Shown here: in pieces, positions 44,224-53,718 of the stretch
How the letters are laid out: each line of letters starts with the position of its first letter
How positions within the stretch are numbered: position 1 is the stretch's first letter
Notes under the pieces: model-generated
Databases searched by the model: none
The model's input: the letters and a program-made list of their open reading frames with translations, nothing else
What the model was told of the DNA's origin: nothing
Translations under genes and position numbers: made by a program
Assembly (NCBI GenBank): GCA_030531085.1
Contig: JAUNOM010000006.1
Location: forward strand, 32,398-96,397
DNA: 64,000 nucleotides
From: Prevotellaceae bacterium
GTDB taxonomy: Bacteria; Bacteroidota; Bacteroidia; Bacteroidales; Bacteroidaceae
Reading direction: 5' to 3'

Positions 44224-45596
44224 TTGTATGTTATGAATTTAACGTCTGTCAGTTTTACATCACAGGTGGTGTCTATGTCTGTGGCCTGTCCTGTGTAGAA
44301 TATTATGGAGTTGTTTATGTCTATGTTGTGAACCATGCCTTGCGCACCCTTGGCCTTGACACCGGTCTTTGCTCCATTGCATATTATGTTGCTGATGTGA
44401 ATGTCCTTAAACTCCGGTACCCACTTTGTTCCTGAACCGGGGCCAGTGGTACCAGACACTGCCTTGTCTGCGTACGTGGTTTCAAATATGATAGCCTCTC
44501 CTTTGATATCTGTCATATTGATGTTGTAACAATATATGTCTCCGGTCTTTCCTCCTCTGCCAATAGCGCTCTTGAAGCGTAGTCCTGTGTCTGTTCCCGA
44601 AAAAGTATTGTCGCAGACTATAATCCTGTACATTCCGGCGCTGAACTCTGAGCCTATGACAAAACCGCCATGTCCATGGAATACGGTATTGTTCTTTATA
44701 AGTATATCCTCGCATGGCTTGTGGTTCAGTGACTCGTCTCCAGTCGCTCCTTTCATGCAGATGCCATCGTCACCGCAGTCTATAACGTTGTTTACAATGA
44801 GTACACGCTGGCACGTGCCTATATCAATGGCATCTCCGTTTTGTGCGTTCCATGGGCAGCGTACAGTGACACCGTCAATTATAACATCCTGACAGTCGTT
44901 AGGAGTAAGATGGAATTTGGGCGAGTTCTGTAGGGTGACTCCCTGTATCATGACCCTCTGACAGTTGGTAAAGCGTATCATGTTTACACGCATCTTCTCC
45001 TGTTGCTCCATGGTAGGTGCGATATTGTTCTGATGCTTCAGGTGGAAAGGATACCAAAGGTCTCCTTTTTCGTTTACAGTGCCACCGAGTGCAAGATATT
45101 CTTTCCATTCAACATCACTTTGTTTGCCACGCTTTACCGCTCTCCAAAATTCTCCGTTACCGTCAATTATTCCCTTGCCAGTGATGGATATGTCATGGGC
45201 ATCGGTAGCGGTAATGGCAAATGTGGCTTTCTTCGCTCCTGCTTTGATATGAAGGCTACGGTCTTCTGTTATCTGTATTATGGCATTCTGTTCCAGATGC
45301 AAGTCTATTCCTGATTTCAATTGGAATGGGGCAGTGAGCCAGATGCCGGCAGATATGTCCACATGGCCTCCACCTTGTTTGGCAAGAGAGTCTATGGCCT
45401 TTTGTATAGCCTCTGTGCATAATGTCTGTCCGTCGCCTTTTGCACCGAAGTCTGTTATATTGACACGTCTGTTGGGTATGTTTGGTTCAGCAACCAGTTT
45501 TAACGGTATAGGCAGGCCATTATAATAATGTGCGTAATCGGCCGCCTGTATGGTAATGCTGATTATTGTGAGAATGATTAATAATGCTTTTCTCAT
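44220..45596 (-). CDS. Secreted GH28 polygalacturonase-family hydrolase
   Basis: The 458-residue protein has a signal peptide (cut near TIQAADYAHYY) and a right-handed beta-helix GH28 domain. Active-site blocks are NGDAIDIG, CGDDGICMKG, GHGGFVIGSE and DTGLRFKSAIGRGG; the Asp residues in the first two and the RFKS region match the GH28 scheme. It cleaves galacturonan or rhamnogalacturonan, probably in the periplasm. It is the first gene of a minus-strand operon with the metal chaperone and the methyltransferase and has a consensus promoter. Confidence 0.92.
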   Translation of the reverse strand: MRKALLIILTIISITIQAADYAHYYNGLPIPLKLVAEPNIPNRRVNITDFGAKGDGQTLCTEAIQKAIDSLAKQGGGHVDISAGIWLTAPFQLKSGIDLHLEQNAIIQITEDRSLHIKAGAKKATFAITATDAHDISITGKGIIDGNGEFWRAVKRGKQSDVEWKEYLALGGTVNEKGDLWYPFHLKHQNNIAPTMEQQEKMRVNMIRFTNCQRVMIQGVTLQNSPKFHLTPNDCQDVIIDGVTVRCPWNAQNGDAIDIGTCQRVLIVNNVIDCGDDGICMKGATGDESLNHKPCEDILIKNNTVFHGHGGFVIGSEFSAGMYRIIVCDNTFSGTDTGLRFKSAIGRGGKTGDIYCYNINMTDIKGEAIIFETTYADKAVSGTTGPGSGTKWVPEFKDIHISNIICNGAKTGVKAKGAQGMVHNIDINNSIIFYTGQATDIDTTCDVKLTDVKFITYK

Positions 45597-45630
45597 GAGT
45601 CTTGTCTGTCTGTTAGTTCGTTTTATTATG

Positions 45631-45662
45631 CAAAGTTACATTAAATACTTTGTTCATGCAAA
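45631..45662 (-). promoter_or_regulatory. Promoter of the GH28 operon
   Basis: Minus-strand TTTG, 20 bases, then TAACTTTG, about 35 bases before the ATG. Confidence 0.85.
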
Positions 45663-45677
45663 TAAATTATGCTATTT

Positions 45678-47777
45678 TCACTTTCTTATGTCCTCCCATT
45701 TGGGCGGGTCTATGCCAAGAAGGTTCTTTACGAAGAAATCATAGCGCTTGTGTTCTCCGTAACTTTCTCCCATTGTATGCCGTGCTCCAGGAATAACGAC
45801 TAATTCAAAGTTCTTATTGGCCTTTATCAGTGCATTTGCTACCTGCATTGTGGATGCAGGATCCACATTGTCATCCATCTCTCCAACTACAAGCATTAAT
45901 GGACGACTCAGCAGGTGTGCGTTCTCCACATTGGAACTCTTTGCATAGTGTTCGTCAACAGGATAGCCCATCCACTGCTCGTTCCACCATATCTTATCCA
46001 TACGGTTGTCGTGGCATCCGCAGGCACTGTATGCGCATTTGTAGAACTCTGGATAGTGTAGTAGGGCAGATAGACTTTCCTGACCACCTGCGGAACATCC
46101 ATATATGCCTACTCTATTCAAATCCATATATGGGTATTTACTGGCTGCTGCCTTTATCCAGGCTATGTGATCCGGTATACCTGCGTCTCCAAGGTTTTTG
46201 TAGCAGAAGTTCTCAAAGCTGCGGCTGCGGAACGAAGTGCCGAGTCCGTCAACCATGACAACAATGAAACCAAGTTCTGAAAGTGATGTCATCCACCAGT
46301 TGTATGGTATGAAGTTTTTGGGAACATATTGGTCTCCGGGACCTTGGTATATGTATTCTATGATGGGATATTTCTTTGATGGATCGAAATTAGATGGACG
46401 TTGTATAAGGCCATACATCATAGTCTTGCCATCGCGGCCCGGAGCGGCGAAGGCTTCTGGTGCTTTCCATCCCTCAGTGGTCAGTTTGCTGATGTCTGCC
46501 TTGTCGAGTGTCATCAGCACTTTACCATCATCAGCACTGCGCAGGACTGTGATTGGAGCTTTGTTTATGGATGAGTATTGGTCTACCAGATATTTCATGT
46601 CATAAGAGAACCATGCCTTGTGGGTGCCCTCCTCTGGTGTGAGGCATATCATATCCTTGCCATTGAAGCCTATGCGGTAATAATGAATAAGGTATGGATC
46701 CTCATTCTTGTTAACACCGCAGGCGGAGAAATATATTTGTTGTGACTGCTCGTCTACTTTCTGTACTTCTCTTACGTACCATTCGCCGCGTGTAATCTGT
46801 CTTGCCACGCTGCCGTCCTTGCGGTTCAGAAGGTAAAGATGGTTGTAGTTATCACGTTCGCTGCTCCATATAATCTGTTTCCCGTTTTTTAGAAAGTGAC
46901 GGAAGATGCGGTTGTAGCATACGTATTTATCGCTGGTCTCCTCTGCAATGCTGCGCACTGTACCGTCCTCTGCGCTCATTTCAAGCAGACGGTACACCTG
47001 ATGGCCTCGCTGGTTGTATTCAAAAGTTATCCGTTTACTGTCCTCTTCCCATCGTGGACCATATATGTCATACTGTTTGTCGAATAGCGAGATGTCTGGT
47101 ACAAGTCTTTTCTTGCCATCTATACTGTATATGCAGGGCACTTTGAAACGCAGTTCATCACCGGGCTTGGCATACTCCTGCTTGTGTAGTCTCGGTTGCA
47201 GCTGGTCTGTTGGCGACGACTCCACATAATATACGTAGCGCTTTTCTGCTGGGCGTATGCGGCAAGAGGTAACATACTGCCCGTCTGGTGACCATTGTAT
47301 ATAGCTGCTGTAATAGTTCCCTGGAGTTCCGTCAATGGATAGTTGCCGCTCTGCATTACCATCCTTGTCACGTATGTAAATGTTATCATTCTTGATGAAA
47401 GCGTACCATTTTCCATCGGGGGATGCTACTGGTGCCTGTCCTTTCTCGTCATCAACCTCCATCCAGTGCCGTGTGGCCGGGCGTGGTGGTCTGTCTCTTT
47501 TGGCGTCTATCTTATTCTTGTCGGTCTCCACGTTCTCTTGTAGCTTGTCCGCATCAATGGTTACAAGTGCTTCACCGTCCGGTGTGTTCCTTATATACCA
47601 GAATGTGTGTGAGTCTTGCTGCCATTTGGGATTGGCATTGGTGTAGAAACAGTTCCTGCTGCTGTATTTCTTCTGTAATGAATAGGCACGGTTATAGTCG
47701 TCAACAGTACCTTGAGCATACAGTGTTGTGACGGATGTCACTAAAGTAAGTAGAAAAGTTGATAATAGACGTTGCAT
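45678..47777 (-). CDS. Secreted S9 prolyl oligopeptidase (DPP IV type)
   Basis: The 699-residue exported peptidase has a signal peptide (cut after LYAQ), a WD-like beta-propeller (about 60-430; repeated SPDGK/SPDGQ blades) and a C-terminal alpha/beta-hydrolase domain. The catalytic triad is Ser562 in GCSAGGQ (the usual GxSxGG), Asp635/636 in EMDDNVD and His667 in GARHTMG. It removes dipeptides, often X-Pro, from peptide ends in the periplasm. The gene stands alone between the GH28 operon and the glycogen operon. Confidence 0.92.
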   Translation of the reverse strand: MQRLLSTFLLTLVTSVTTLYAQGTVDDYNRAYSLQKKYSSRNCFYTNANPKWQQDSHTFWYIRNTPDGEALVTIDADKLQENVETDKNKIDAKRDRPPRPATRHWMEVDDEKGQAPVASPDGKWYAFIKNDNIYIRDKDGNAERQLSIDGTPGNYYSSYIQWSPDGQYVTSCRIRPAEKRYVYYVESSPTDQLQPRLHKQEYAKPGDELRFKVPCIYSIDGKKRLVPDISLFDKQYDIYGPRWEEDSKRITFEYNQRGHQVYRLLEMSAEDGTVRSIAEETSDKYVCYNRIFRHFLKNGKQIIWSSERDNYNHLYLLNRKDGSVARQITRGEWYVREVQKVDEQSQQIYFSACGVNKNEDPYLIHYYRIGFNGKDMICLTPEEGTHKAWFSYDMKYLVDQYSSINKAPITVLRSADDGKVLMTLDKADISKLTTEGWKAPEAFAAPGRDGKTMMYGLIQRPSNFDPSKKYPIIEYIYQGPGDQYVPKNFIPYNWWMTSLSELGFIVVMVDGLGTSFRSRSFENFCYKNLGDAGIPDHIAWIKAAASKYPYMDLNRVGIYGCSAGGQESLSALLHYPEFYKCAYSACGCHDNRMDKIWWNEQWMGYPVDEHYAKSSNVENAHLLSRPLMLVVGEMDDNVDPASTMQVANALIKANKNFELVVIPGARHTMGESYGEHKRYDFFVKNLLGIDPPKWEDIRK

Positions 47778-47809
47778 ATTTATGATACGAATGGTTTGTG
47801 TGTCTGTAT

Positions 47810-47878
47810 ATTATAAAAGAATCTCACAACCGTCAGTGTTTGTTCTGGATAGAATATGGTACTGATGGCTGTGAGATC
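47810..47878 (-). terminator. Terminator of the glycogen operon
   Basis: ATCTCACAGCCATCAGTA and its partner (47860-47877 with 47821-47838, two G-U pairs) form a long stem. On the minus strand it is followed by TCTTTTATAAT, 56 bases after the GH57 stop. Confidence 0.8.
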
Positions 47879-47933
47879 CGGTTATGCTTACAATAATATT
47901 ATAATCTATATCTGTTTAGAGTTATTATAGTAT

Positions 47934-49274
47934 CTATGCTTTTGCTTCTTTCTTTGTGGCTGTTTTCTTGGCGGGTTTTGTCTCCAGTTTGGAGAGTCTG
48001 GTCTGCAGACGCTGTATTTCCTTGTCTTTCGCCTCAATCTCCTTGCTCTGGTTGGTGATTGTAGTGAGCAGGTTTTCCAATTCCTCGTTACCGATGCCTC
48101 CATATAATGTGCGGACACGGCTGATGAAGTCGCCAAGGATATTCATGTAGTTTGTGAACGCATCGAATGGGCCGTCGTATATTCCACGGTCGATGTTGTT
48201 GTTACTTGGCTTGGTTGTCATGAAGCGGAAGTTGTTTGAGGCCTGAAGATAGTCCCAGTCCTGTAACAGCCTTGGGTCTTGTGCTATAAGCAGTCTGTCT
48301 GCAACACTGTACAGCTTGTTGAAGGCCTCGCGCTGCATCTGGTTGCCAAGCCATACAGAGCAGTCGCGCTCCTCGTCAACCCATGACAGTGTGTCCGGCA
48401 CGTCTATAGCGCCAACGCTGTCGTACTTCGCTATTACTTCTGAAGGAGTAAGGAACTCCAGTCCTGCATTCTTGGCGCATACAGGCAGAGCCTTGAGGAA
48501 TTCAAGAATGTTGCTTGACAATGGCTGTGCTATGCCGAGTGCGGAAAGTTCCATAAAGATGTTCACTACCTGCTCGCTCTCCGGGCATGATGCCAGATTG
48601 TTTATGTATGTGTCAGCAAAAAGTGGGTAGCCTTCCCATGAGGTATTACTGAAGCGTAGTGATATATCGTCAGATGCATTTACGTCACGAAGCAACAGTT
48701 TGAGGCCTGGCGCCATATTGCAGTTATAAACATAGTGCGGTGACTTCCAGCCAAGAACCTGCTTGGCTCCTTCTGTCAGCATACCCTTGTATCCAAGGGC
48801 CGCAACCTGTGCACCGATGTCGTCTGTATATATTAGTGAGGAGTTGCGCATTACAGTAGGACGTTTTCCGAAATACTGCTCTATCTTGTCTGACATCTTT
48901 TCTATGTCACGCTTGAAGCTCTCCTCGTTAGCCAGTCCAGCCAGTCCGTGTGAGTATGGCTCAGTAAGGAACTCCACGCATCCTGTCTCGTTCAGTTCCT
49001 GTAACTTTGCCAACACTTCTGGAGCGTGCATCTCCAGTTGCTCCATTCCTACACCTGACAGTGAGAATGCAACACGGAAGTACTGTCCGTTCTCCTTGCA
49101 CATTTCAAGAAGAGTGTTCAGTGCTGGCATATATGAATGCTCTGTGATATAATTGATGCTGCGCTCGTTTTCATAGTCGTCATAATAGTAATGGTCTGTA
49201 CCTATGTCAAAGAAACGGTAGCGCTTGAGATGGGTTATCTGGTGAATCTCGAAATATAAACATATAGTCTTCAT
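47934..49274 (-). CDS. GH57 alpha-amylase-type hydrolase with coiled-coil tail
   Basis: In 446 residues, the N-terminal ~350 form the GH57 barrel (MKTICLYFEIHQITHLKRYRF at the start, GCVEFLTEPYSHGLAGL, MRNSSLIYTDDIG). Residues ~390-435 are a coiled coil (ENLLTTITNQSKEIEAKDKEI), ending in a Lys/Ala-rich tail. GH57 enzymes cut or branch alpha-glucans. It is last in the operon with the glycosyltransferase and debranching enzyme, so it acts on glycogen, presumably in the cytoplasm (no signal peptide). Confidence 0.9.
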   Translation of the reverse strand: MKTICLYFEIHQITHLKRYRFFDIGTDHYYYDDYENERSINYITEHSYMPALNTLLEMCKENGQYFRVAFSLSGVGMEQLEMHAPEVLAKLQELNETGCVEFLTEPYSHGLAGLANEESFKRDIEKMSDKIEQYFGKRPTVMRNSSLIYTDDIGAQVAALGYKGMLTEGAKQVLGWKSPHYVYNCNMAPGLKLLLRDVNASDDISLRFSNTSWEGYPLFADTYINNLASCPESEQVVNIFMELSALGIAQPLSSNILEFLKALPVCAKNAGLEFLTPSEVIAKYDSVGAIDVPDTLSWVDEERDCSVWLGNQMQREAFNKLYSVADRLLIAQDPRLLQDWDYLQASNNFRFMTTKPSNNNIDRGIYDGPFDAFTNYMNILGDFISRVRTLYGGIGNEELENLLTTITNQSKEIEAKDKEIQRLQTRLSKLETKPAKKTATKKEAKA

Positions 49275-49380
49275 AAGGATTGCCTTCTGTCCTCACATTG
49301 TGGATGAGGTATACGCTCGCGAAGGCTGCCGGGCTTTTTATGGTTTGTCGTTAAAGGTTTAAATATTCTTATACTCCCTT

Positions 49381-50682
49381 TTACTGTATGTAGTTGGCAA
49401 GGTAGTCATCGTTGTTGAAGTAGCCACGTCCTAACAGCTGGTCGTAACACTGACGGATGCGCAGGCCTACTTTCTCCCACGTTATATTGTCAACCTCCTT
49501 GATGCCTTCTTCTGCAAGGTAGTCATGGAATGCTTGGTTGGTACATACAGAATATATAGCGTCCGCCATGGCCTGCACATCCCAATAGTCTACCTTCAGT
49601 ACATTGGTGAGTATCTCTCCACAACCGGACTGCTTACTTATGATTGAAGGGCATCCACACTGCATAGCCTCAAGTGGAGCTATTCCAAAAGGCTCCGATA
49701 CGGAAGGCATGACGAATACATCTGAGTTCTTATAGCACTCGTACACCTGTTTGCCACGTTGGAATCCGGGGAAATGACATTTGTCCGCAATACCGTATGC
49801 TGCCGCTAATTCTATCATTGCCGCCATCATGTCACCAGAACCTGCAAAGCAGAACCTGATATTCTGTGTACGTCTTAGTACCAGCTTCGCGGCCTCGATA
49901 AAGTATTCTGGTCCCTTCTGCATGGTGATACGTCCAAGGTATGTGACAACCTTCTCGTTAGGTATCTTGTGCGGCTGTATGTTCTTGTATTCCTCTGACA
50001 GAGGATATACGGCATTGTGCATAGCCACACACTTGCGTGGATCCTGATGATACTGGTTGATGACAGTCTGTCTTGTCAGTTCTGATACGCACATTATGCA
50101 GTCGGCATAGTCCATACCGTTCTTCTCAATGGAGTATACAGTCGGGTTCACCTTACCACGTGAACGATCGAAGTCCGTTGCATGAACATGAATGCACAGG
50201 GGCTTGCCGCTTACCATCTTTGCGTGTACTCCGGCTGGATATGTAAGCCAGTCGTGTGCATGAATTATGTCAAACTGTTCAGAACGGGCCAGTACTCCTG
50301 CTATGATGGAGAAGTTGTTGATCTCGTCGTGGAGGTTACCGGGATAGCCGCCGGCAAAGCCTATACATCCAAGGTCATCAAGTCCCTGCATATAGTTGAA
50401 GTCCGCATATATGTGGTCACGGAAACGGTAATAGTCCTCGGCGGTGTGTCCTACGAACCTGTCCTTTATGTTGTCATAGTTGACATCACGCCAGGCTATA
50501 GGCACCTGGCTCATGTTTATTATCTTAAGGAAGTTCTCCTCTTGTCCTACAGGGCGTGGCATACAGAATGTCGTCTCCACATCACCCTGTAATGAAAGAC
50601 CTTTTGTTATGCCATAAGAAGCAACGGCAAGGCCACCATATATTTTAGGAGGAAACTCCCATCCAAACATTAATACTTTCAT
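49381..50682 (-). CDS. Glycogen synthase-like glycosyltransferase (GT4/GT3-like)
   Basis: The 433-residue GT-B enzyme opens with MKVLMFGWEFPPKIYGGLA, the glycine-rich donor loop of glycogen-synthase relatives. It has HAHDWLTYPAGV in the first half and, in the second, VTYLGRITMQKGPEYF and the EX7E region SVSEPFGIAPLEAMQCG. It would extend alpha-1,4-glucan from a nucleotide-glucose. In Bacteroidota this gene is regularly flanked by a GDE-type debranching enzyme and a GH57 enzyme, as here. The donor (ADP- or UDP-glucose) is not determined. Confidence 0.9.
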   Translation of the reverse strand: MKVLMFGWEFPPKIYGGLAVASYGITKGLSLQGDVETTFCMPRPVGQEENFLKIINMSQVPIAWRDVNYDNIKDRFVGHTAEDYYRFRDHIYADFNYMQGLDDLGCIGFAGGYPGNLHDEINNFSIIAGVLARSEQFDIIHAHDWLTYPAGVHAKMVSGKPLCIHVHATDFDRSRGKVNPTVYSIEKNGMDYADCIMCVSELTRQTVINQYHQDPRKCVAMHNAVYPLSEEYKNIQPHKIPNEKVVTYLGRITMQKGPEYFIEAAKLVLRRTQNIRFCFAGSGDMMAAMIELAAAYGIADKCHFPGFQRGKQVYECYKNSDVFVMPSVSEPFGIAPLEAMQCGCPSIISKQSGCGEILTNVLKVDYWDVQAMADAIYSVCTNQAFHDYLAEEGIKEVDNITWEKVGLRIRQCYDQLLGRGYFNNDDYLANYIQ

Positions 50683-50740
50683 TGTAGGTTTATGTTTTTT
50701 AGGTTATTGCTTATGTTGGCTGAAGATTTATGTGTTCGGT

Positions 50741-52681
50741 CTACTTATTGTACTGGTCTATATTCTTCATTGTTCGCAGTACCTCAGCCACATTCATAGC
50801 GAATGCCATTGCTCCTCGTCCATGGAATGGTGGGTTGCCATCAAACAACTCTGATATTGTTCCTGTAGCGTGGTACATCATCTCGTCCTCAAAGCCTACC
50901 ATCTGTCTTTGTACGAAACTGAGTCTTGTGCGTTTGAACACCTTCAGGCACGCCTCCATATAGAAGCCTCCAAGCCATGGCCATGCCGTGCCATTATGGT
51001 ATGCATAGTCACGTTTGATCTGTTCGCCTACATACATCGGGTTGTATCCGCCGCTCTTTGGTGACAGTGTGCGCAGTCCCTTAGGCGTCAGAAGCTCACG
51101 TGTGCAGAAGTCCAGTACTGTCTTTTGCTGCGGGGTGTCAAGAGGTGAGTGGTCCATGGCCACAGCAAATATCATATTCGGGCGTACATTCATATCCACA
51201 ATGCCTTCTTCCACATAGTCCAGCAAGTATCCAGCCTCGGTTATGAATGTCTTCTGGAAGGATTCCTTTACCTGTGCTGCCAGTACCTCCAGCTGTGTGG
51301 CGCTCTCCGTATCGCCTTCGGCTGTCATTATCTCCGCACAGAATTCGAGGGCGTTATACCATAGGGCGTTAATCTCAACGATATATCCAGTACGTGGAAC
51401 TACAGGTTTGCCGTTAGCCATGCTGTTCATCCATGTCATAGGCCTCTCCCTGCCTTCTGTATGTAGTAGGCCGTTTTCCTTCATGCAGATGTTTATGTGG
51501 CGGTTGTCACGGATATACTTGATGATGTCCTTGACAACGGTGCCATATTCCTTCATGGACTGTTCAAGACCTACTTTCTTCGCGTGCTGCTGAATGCTCC
51601 ATATCGCCCATAGCAATACGTCCGGCTGCTCTATCTCATATATGCTTACAGACAGAGGCTTGCCAAGCATGAACTCGTATATACCCTTAATGGCTGTATT
51701 CATCACCATCTGGAAATATTCCACCTCGTCAATGGCGAGTGTCAGACCGGGCAGTGATATAAATGTATCGCGTGCGCGTACCTTAAACCATGGATAGCCT
51801 GCAAGCAGATAACGCTCATCATCCTTCTTGAAGTGGAACTGGTGTGCGGCGGCAACGAGTGCGTTATAGAAATTGTCGCGAGGCTTTCTTACTTCCACCT
51901 CTTCCTCGAATGTTTTTTTCAGTGTGCTTGGCTTTATCTCGTTCAGTGATGCGGCAAACACAATCTCATCTCCCTTCTTGCACTGTATCTCAAAGTATCC
52001 AGGTACATACAGATCTTCATGGCATTCATATCCTCTTTCCGCCTCCTTGTAGTATTCCAAATCCTTATACCAGTTTGGCTCGAATACAAACTCGTTCTTC
52101 TTGGATATCTGCATATACAGCTGCGGATAGTTTGCGTACATTGTAGTCCTGATGCCACCGCTCACAGTCTTGTAGTCGCGCATGGCTTGATAATTCTCGT
52201 GCGTCAGGCTGTCGGCACGTCTGAAGGCGAGGAACGGACGCAGACGCAGAGTTACCGGTGAGTGTGCGTTGTCTATCGTGTAGCGTATCATCACGCGGTC
52301 ATTGTACGTCTGGAAGATTACTTCCTTGCGTAGCAATACACCTCCAACCCTGTAGATGGTTGTAGGAACCTGGTCGCAGTTGAACTCACGGATATACTTG
52401 TGTCCGTTAGGACTGCATACCCCTCCACGATATAAGTGCAGTCCAAGATTGAACTCCGCCCCGTGCTGTATTACAGAAGCGTCAAGTGATGATAGCAGCA
52501 CGTGGTTCTCGTTGTCGATGCCAGGTATGGGCACAACGAGCAGACCGTGGTATTTCCGAGTGTTGCAATCCACCACAGTACTTGAACTGTAGGCACCGGA
52601 GCGACTTGTGCGCAGAACCTCTTTTCTAAGGGACTCTTGCAGATTTGTCATCAATGCCTTGTCAAATTTAAGATAGCTCAT
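50741..52681 (-). CDS. Glycogen debranching enzyme (amylo-alpha-1,6-glucosidase type)
   Basis: In 646 residues, the N-terminal beta domain (about 1-270; SSTVVDCNTRKYHGLLVVPI) and the C-terminal (alpha/alpha)6 barrel are typical of the bacterial GDE family. The barrel contains LAGYPWFKVRARDTFISLPGL, GYIVEINALWYNALEF and YHNGTAWPWLGG. The family hydrolyses alpha-1,6 branch points of glycogen. It is the first gene of the three-gene glycogen operon. No signal peptide. It is divergent from the secreted-protein array, sharing a 375-base gap. Confidence 0.93.
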   Translation of the reverse strand: MSYLKFDKALMTNLQESLRKEVLRTSRSGAYSSSTVVDCNTRKYHGLLVVPIPGIDNENHVLLSSLDASVIQHGAEFNLGLHLYRGGVCSPNGHKYIREFNCDQVPTTIYRVGGVLLRKEVIFQTYNDRVMIRYTIDNAHSPVTLRLRPFLAFRRADSLTHENYQAMRDYKTVSGGIRTTMYANYPQLYMQISKKNEFVFEPNWYKDLEYYKEAERGYECHEDLYVPGYFEIQCKKGDEIVFAASLNEIKPSTLKKTFEEEVEVRKPRDNFYNALVAAAHQFHFKKDDERYLLAGYPWFKVRARDTFISLPGLTLAIDEVEYFQMVMNTAIKGIYEFMLGKPLSVSIYEIEQPDVLLWAIWSIQQHAKKVGLEQSMKEYGTVVKDIIKYIRDNRHINICMKENGLLHTEGRERPMTWMNSMANGKPVVPRTGYIVEINALWYNALEFCAEIMTAEGDTESATQLEVLAAQVKESFQKTFITEAGYLLDYVEEGIVDMNVRPNMIFAVAMDHSPLDTPQQKTVLDFCTRELLTPKGLRTLSPKSGGYNPMYVGEQIKRDYAYHNGTAWPWLGGFYMEACLKVFKRTRLSFVQRQMVGFEDEMMYHATGTISELFDGNPPFHGRGAMAFAMNVAEVLRTMKNIDQYNK

Positions 52682-52824
52682 AGATTTGTTATTTAAGGTT
52701 TAATAGTCTTTTGCTTTAGGTTTATGGTTTTATATGTTTTCGGTATATTACCGTTGCAGTCTGTTGCTGACAGTCTTTAGGAGAGTGTAGCTTATTGATA
52801 AATGTCAATATGGTTATTTAGCTG

Positions 52825-52855
52825 CAAAGTTAATGATTAGTTTTTTAACTGCAAA
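52825..52855 (-). promoter_or_regulatory. Promoter of the glycogen operon
   Basis: Minus-strand TTTG, 19 bases, then TAACTTTG. The predicted leader is about 140 bases, long for this genome. Confidence 0.82.
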
Positions 52856-52958
52856 ATTTTTATTGTGTTTTTTTTTGAAAAAATAGATAAACGTTTGGAC
52901 TTCCCTGTGTTATGATGCAAAAAACAATAAGAATAATACAGATAAAAAAGCAGAAAAA

Positions 52959-52990
52959 TTTGCAGGATTAACTTTTTTACACTAAATTTG
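52959..52990 (+). promoter_or_regulatory. Promoter of the secreted-protein array
   Basis: TTTG, 20 bases, then TAAATTTG, with a ~60-base leader to the ATG at 53057. Confidence 0.85.
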
Positions 52991-53056
52991 CATCTGATTG
53001 TTAAACATAAATGCATTGCTAACCGAAAATTAACCATTAAATAAGTAACAAGAGTT

Positions 53057-53692
53057 ATGAAAAAGATTTTAATCTTTCTCCTCGCCATGGTGCTGGCAGC
53101 ACCGTCAGTGAACGCACAGAACAAAATTCTTCAGAAGGCTATCAAGAAAGAATTCAACGCCAAGAAGAAGGAGTACAAAAAGGAAGGCTGGAAGCTTTTC
53201 GCATCATCACGCAGCCTTGAGGTTGCACTGCTGAAACATTACGACAAGCTGGAGGCGCTTGGTGACAACGGATATGAGATTGTGGGTATCTGCGCGAAGT
53301 ACAAGTCCGATAATGTGGGACATCAGGCGGCTATCAATAATGCCTGCAACACTTACGCCCGCAATGCCGGAAGTCATGTCAAGGGACGTGTAGTGAGCGA
53401 CATGGCAAGCAATGGAAATGACACCTCCGCGGAGTTTGATCATTTCTATGCCGCTTATGAGACACTTGTCGAGAAGGAAATACGCGGTGAGATGCAGGAG
53501 TCTTACGCCATCTACAAGGATCTTGGCAATGGAGAGAAGACCATGCAGGTGTTCTTTATAATCAATGAGGATGCCGCCACCAAGGCACGCATTCGTGCCT
53601 ACGAGAATGCGATGAAGGAAAGCAAGGCGGCACAGAAGTATGCTTCAAAGGTCAGCGGATTTATTAAGGAGGGCTTTGAGGCAGAGAAGTAA
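53057..53692 (+). CDS. Secreted LPP20-like protein
   Basis: The 211-residue product has a signal peptide (MKKILIFLLAMVLAAPSVNAQ) and a helical, Lys/Ala-rich mature part. The central block GHQAAINNACNTYARNAGSHVKGRVVSD, with regular Ala spacing, and the later FDHFYAAYETLVEKEIRG resemble the LPP20 fold found in small envelope proteins, but there is no lipobox Cys. It is the first gene of the 53-64 kb run and lies 26 bases before the second LPP20-like gene. Function unknown. Confidence 0.78.
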   Translation: MKKILIFLLAMVLAAPSVNAQNKILQKAIKKEFNAKKKEYKKEGWKLFASSRSLEVALLKHYDKLEALGDNGYEIVGICAKYKSDNVGHQAAINNACNTYARNAGSHVKGRVVSDMASNGNDTSAEFDHFYAAYETLVEKEIRGEMQESYAIYKDLGNGEKTMQVFFIINEDAATKARIRAYENAMKESKAAQKYASKVSGFIKEGFEAEK

Positions 53693-53718
53693 ACGGTATT
53701 TTAACTTCATCTATAATA

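Larger units (their letters stand above)
52682..53056. other. 375-base divergent promoter region
   Basis: It contains back-to-back consensus promoters: minus at 52825-52855 for the glycogen operon and plus at 52959-52990 for the secreted-protein array. No gene seen. Confidence 0.75.
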
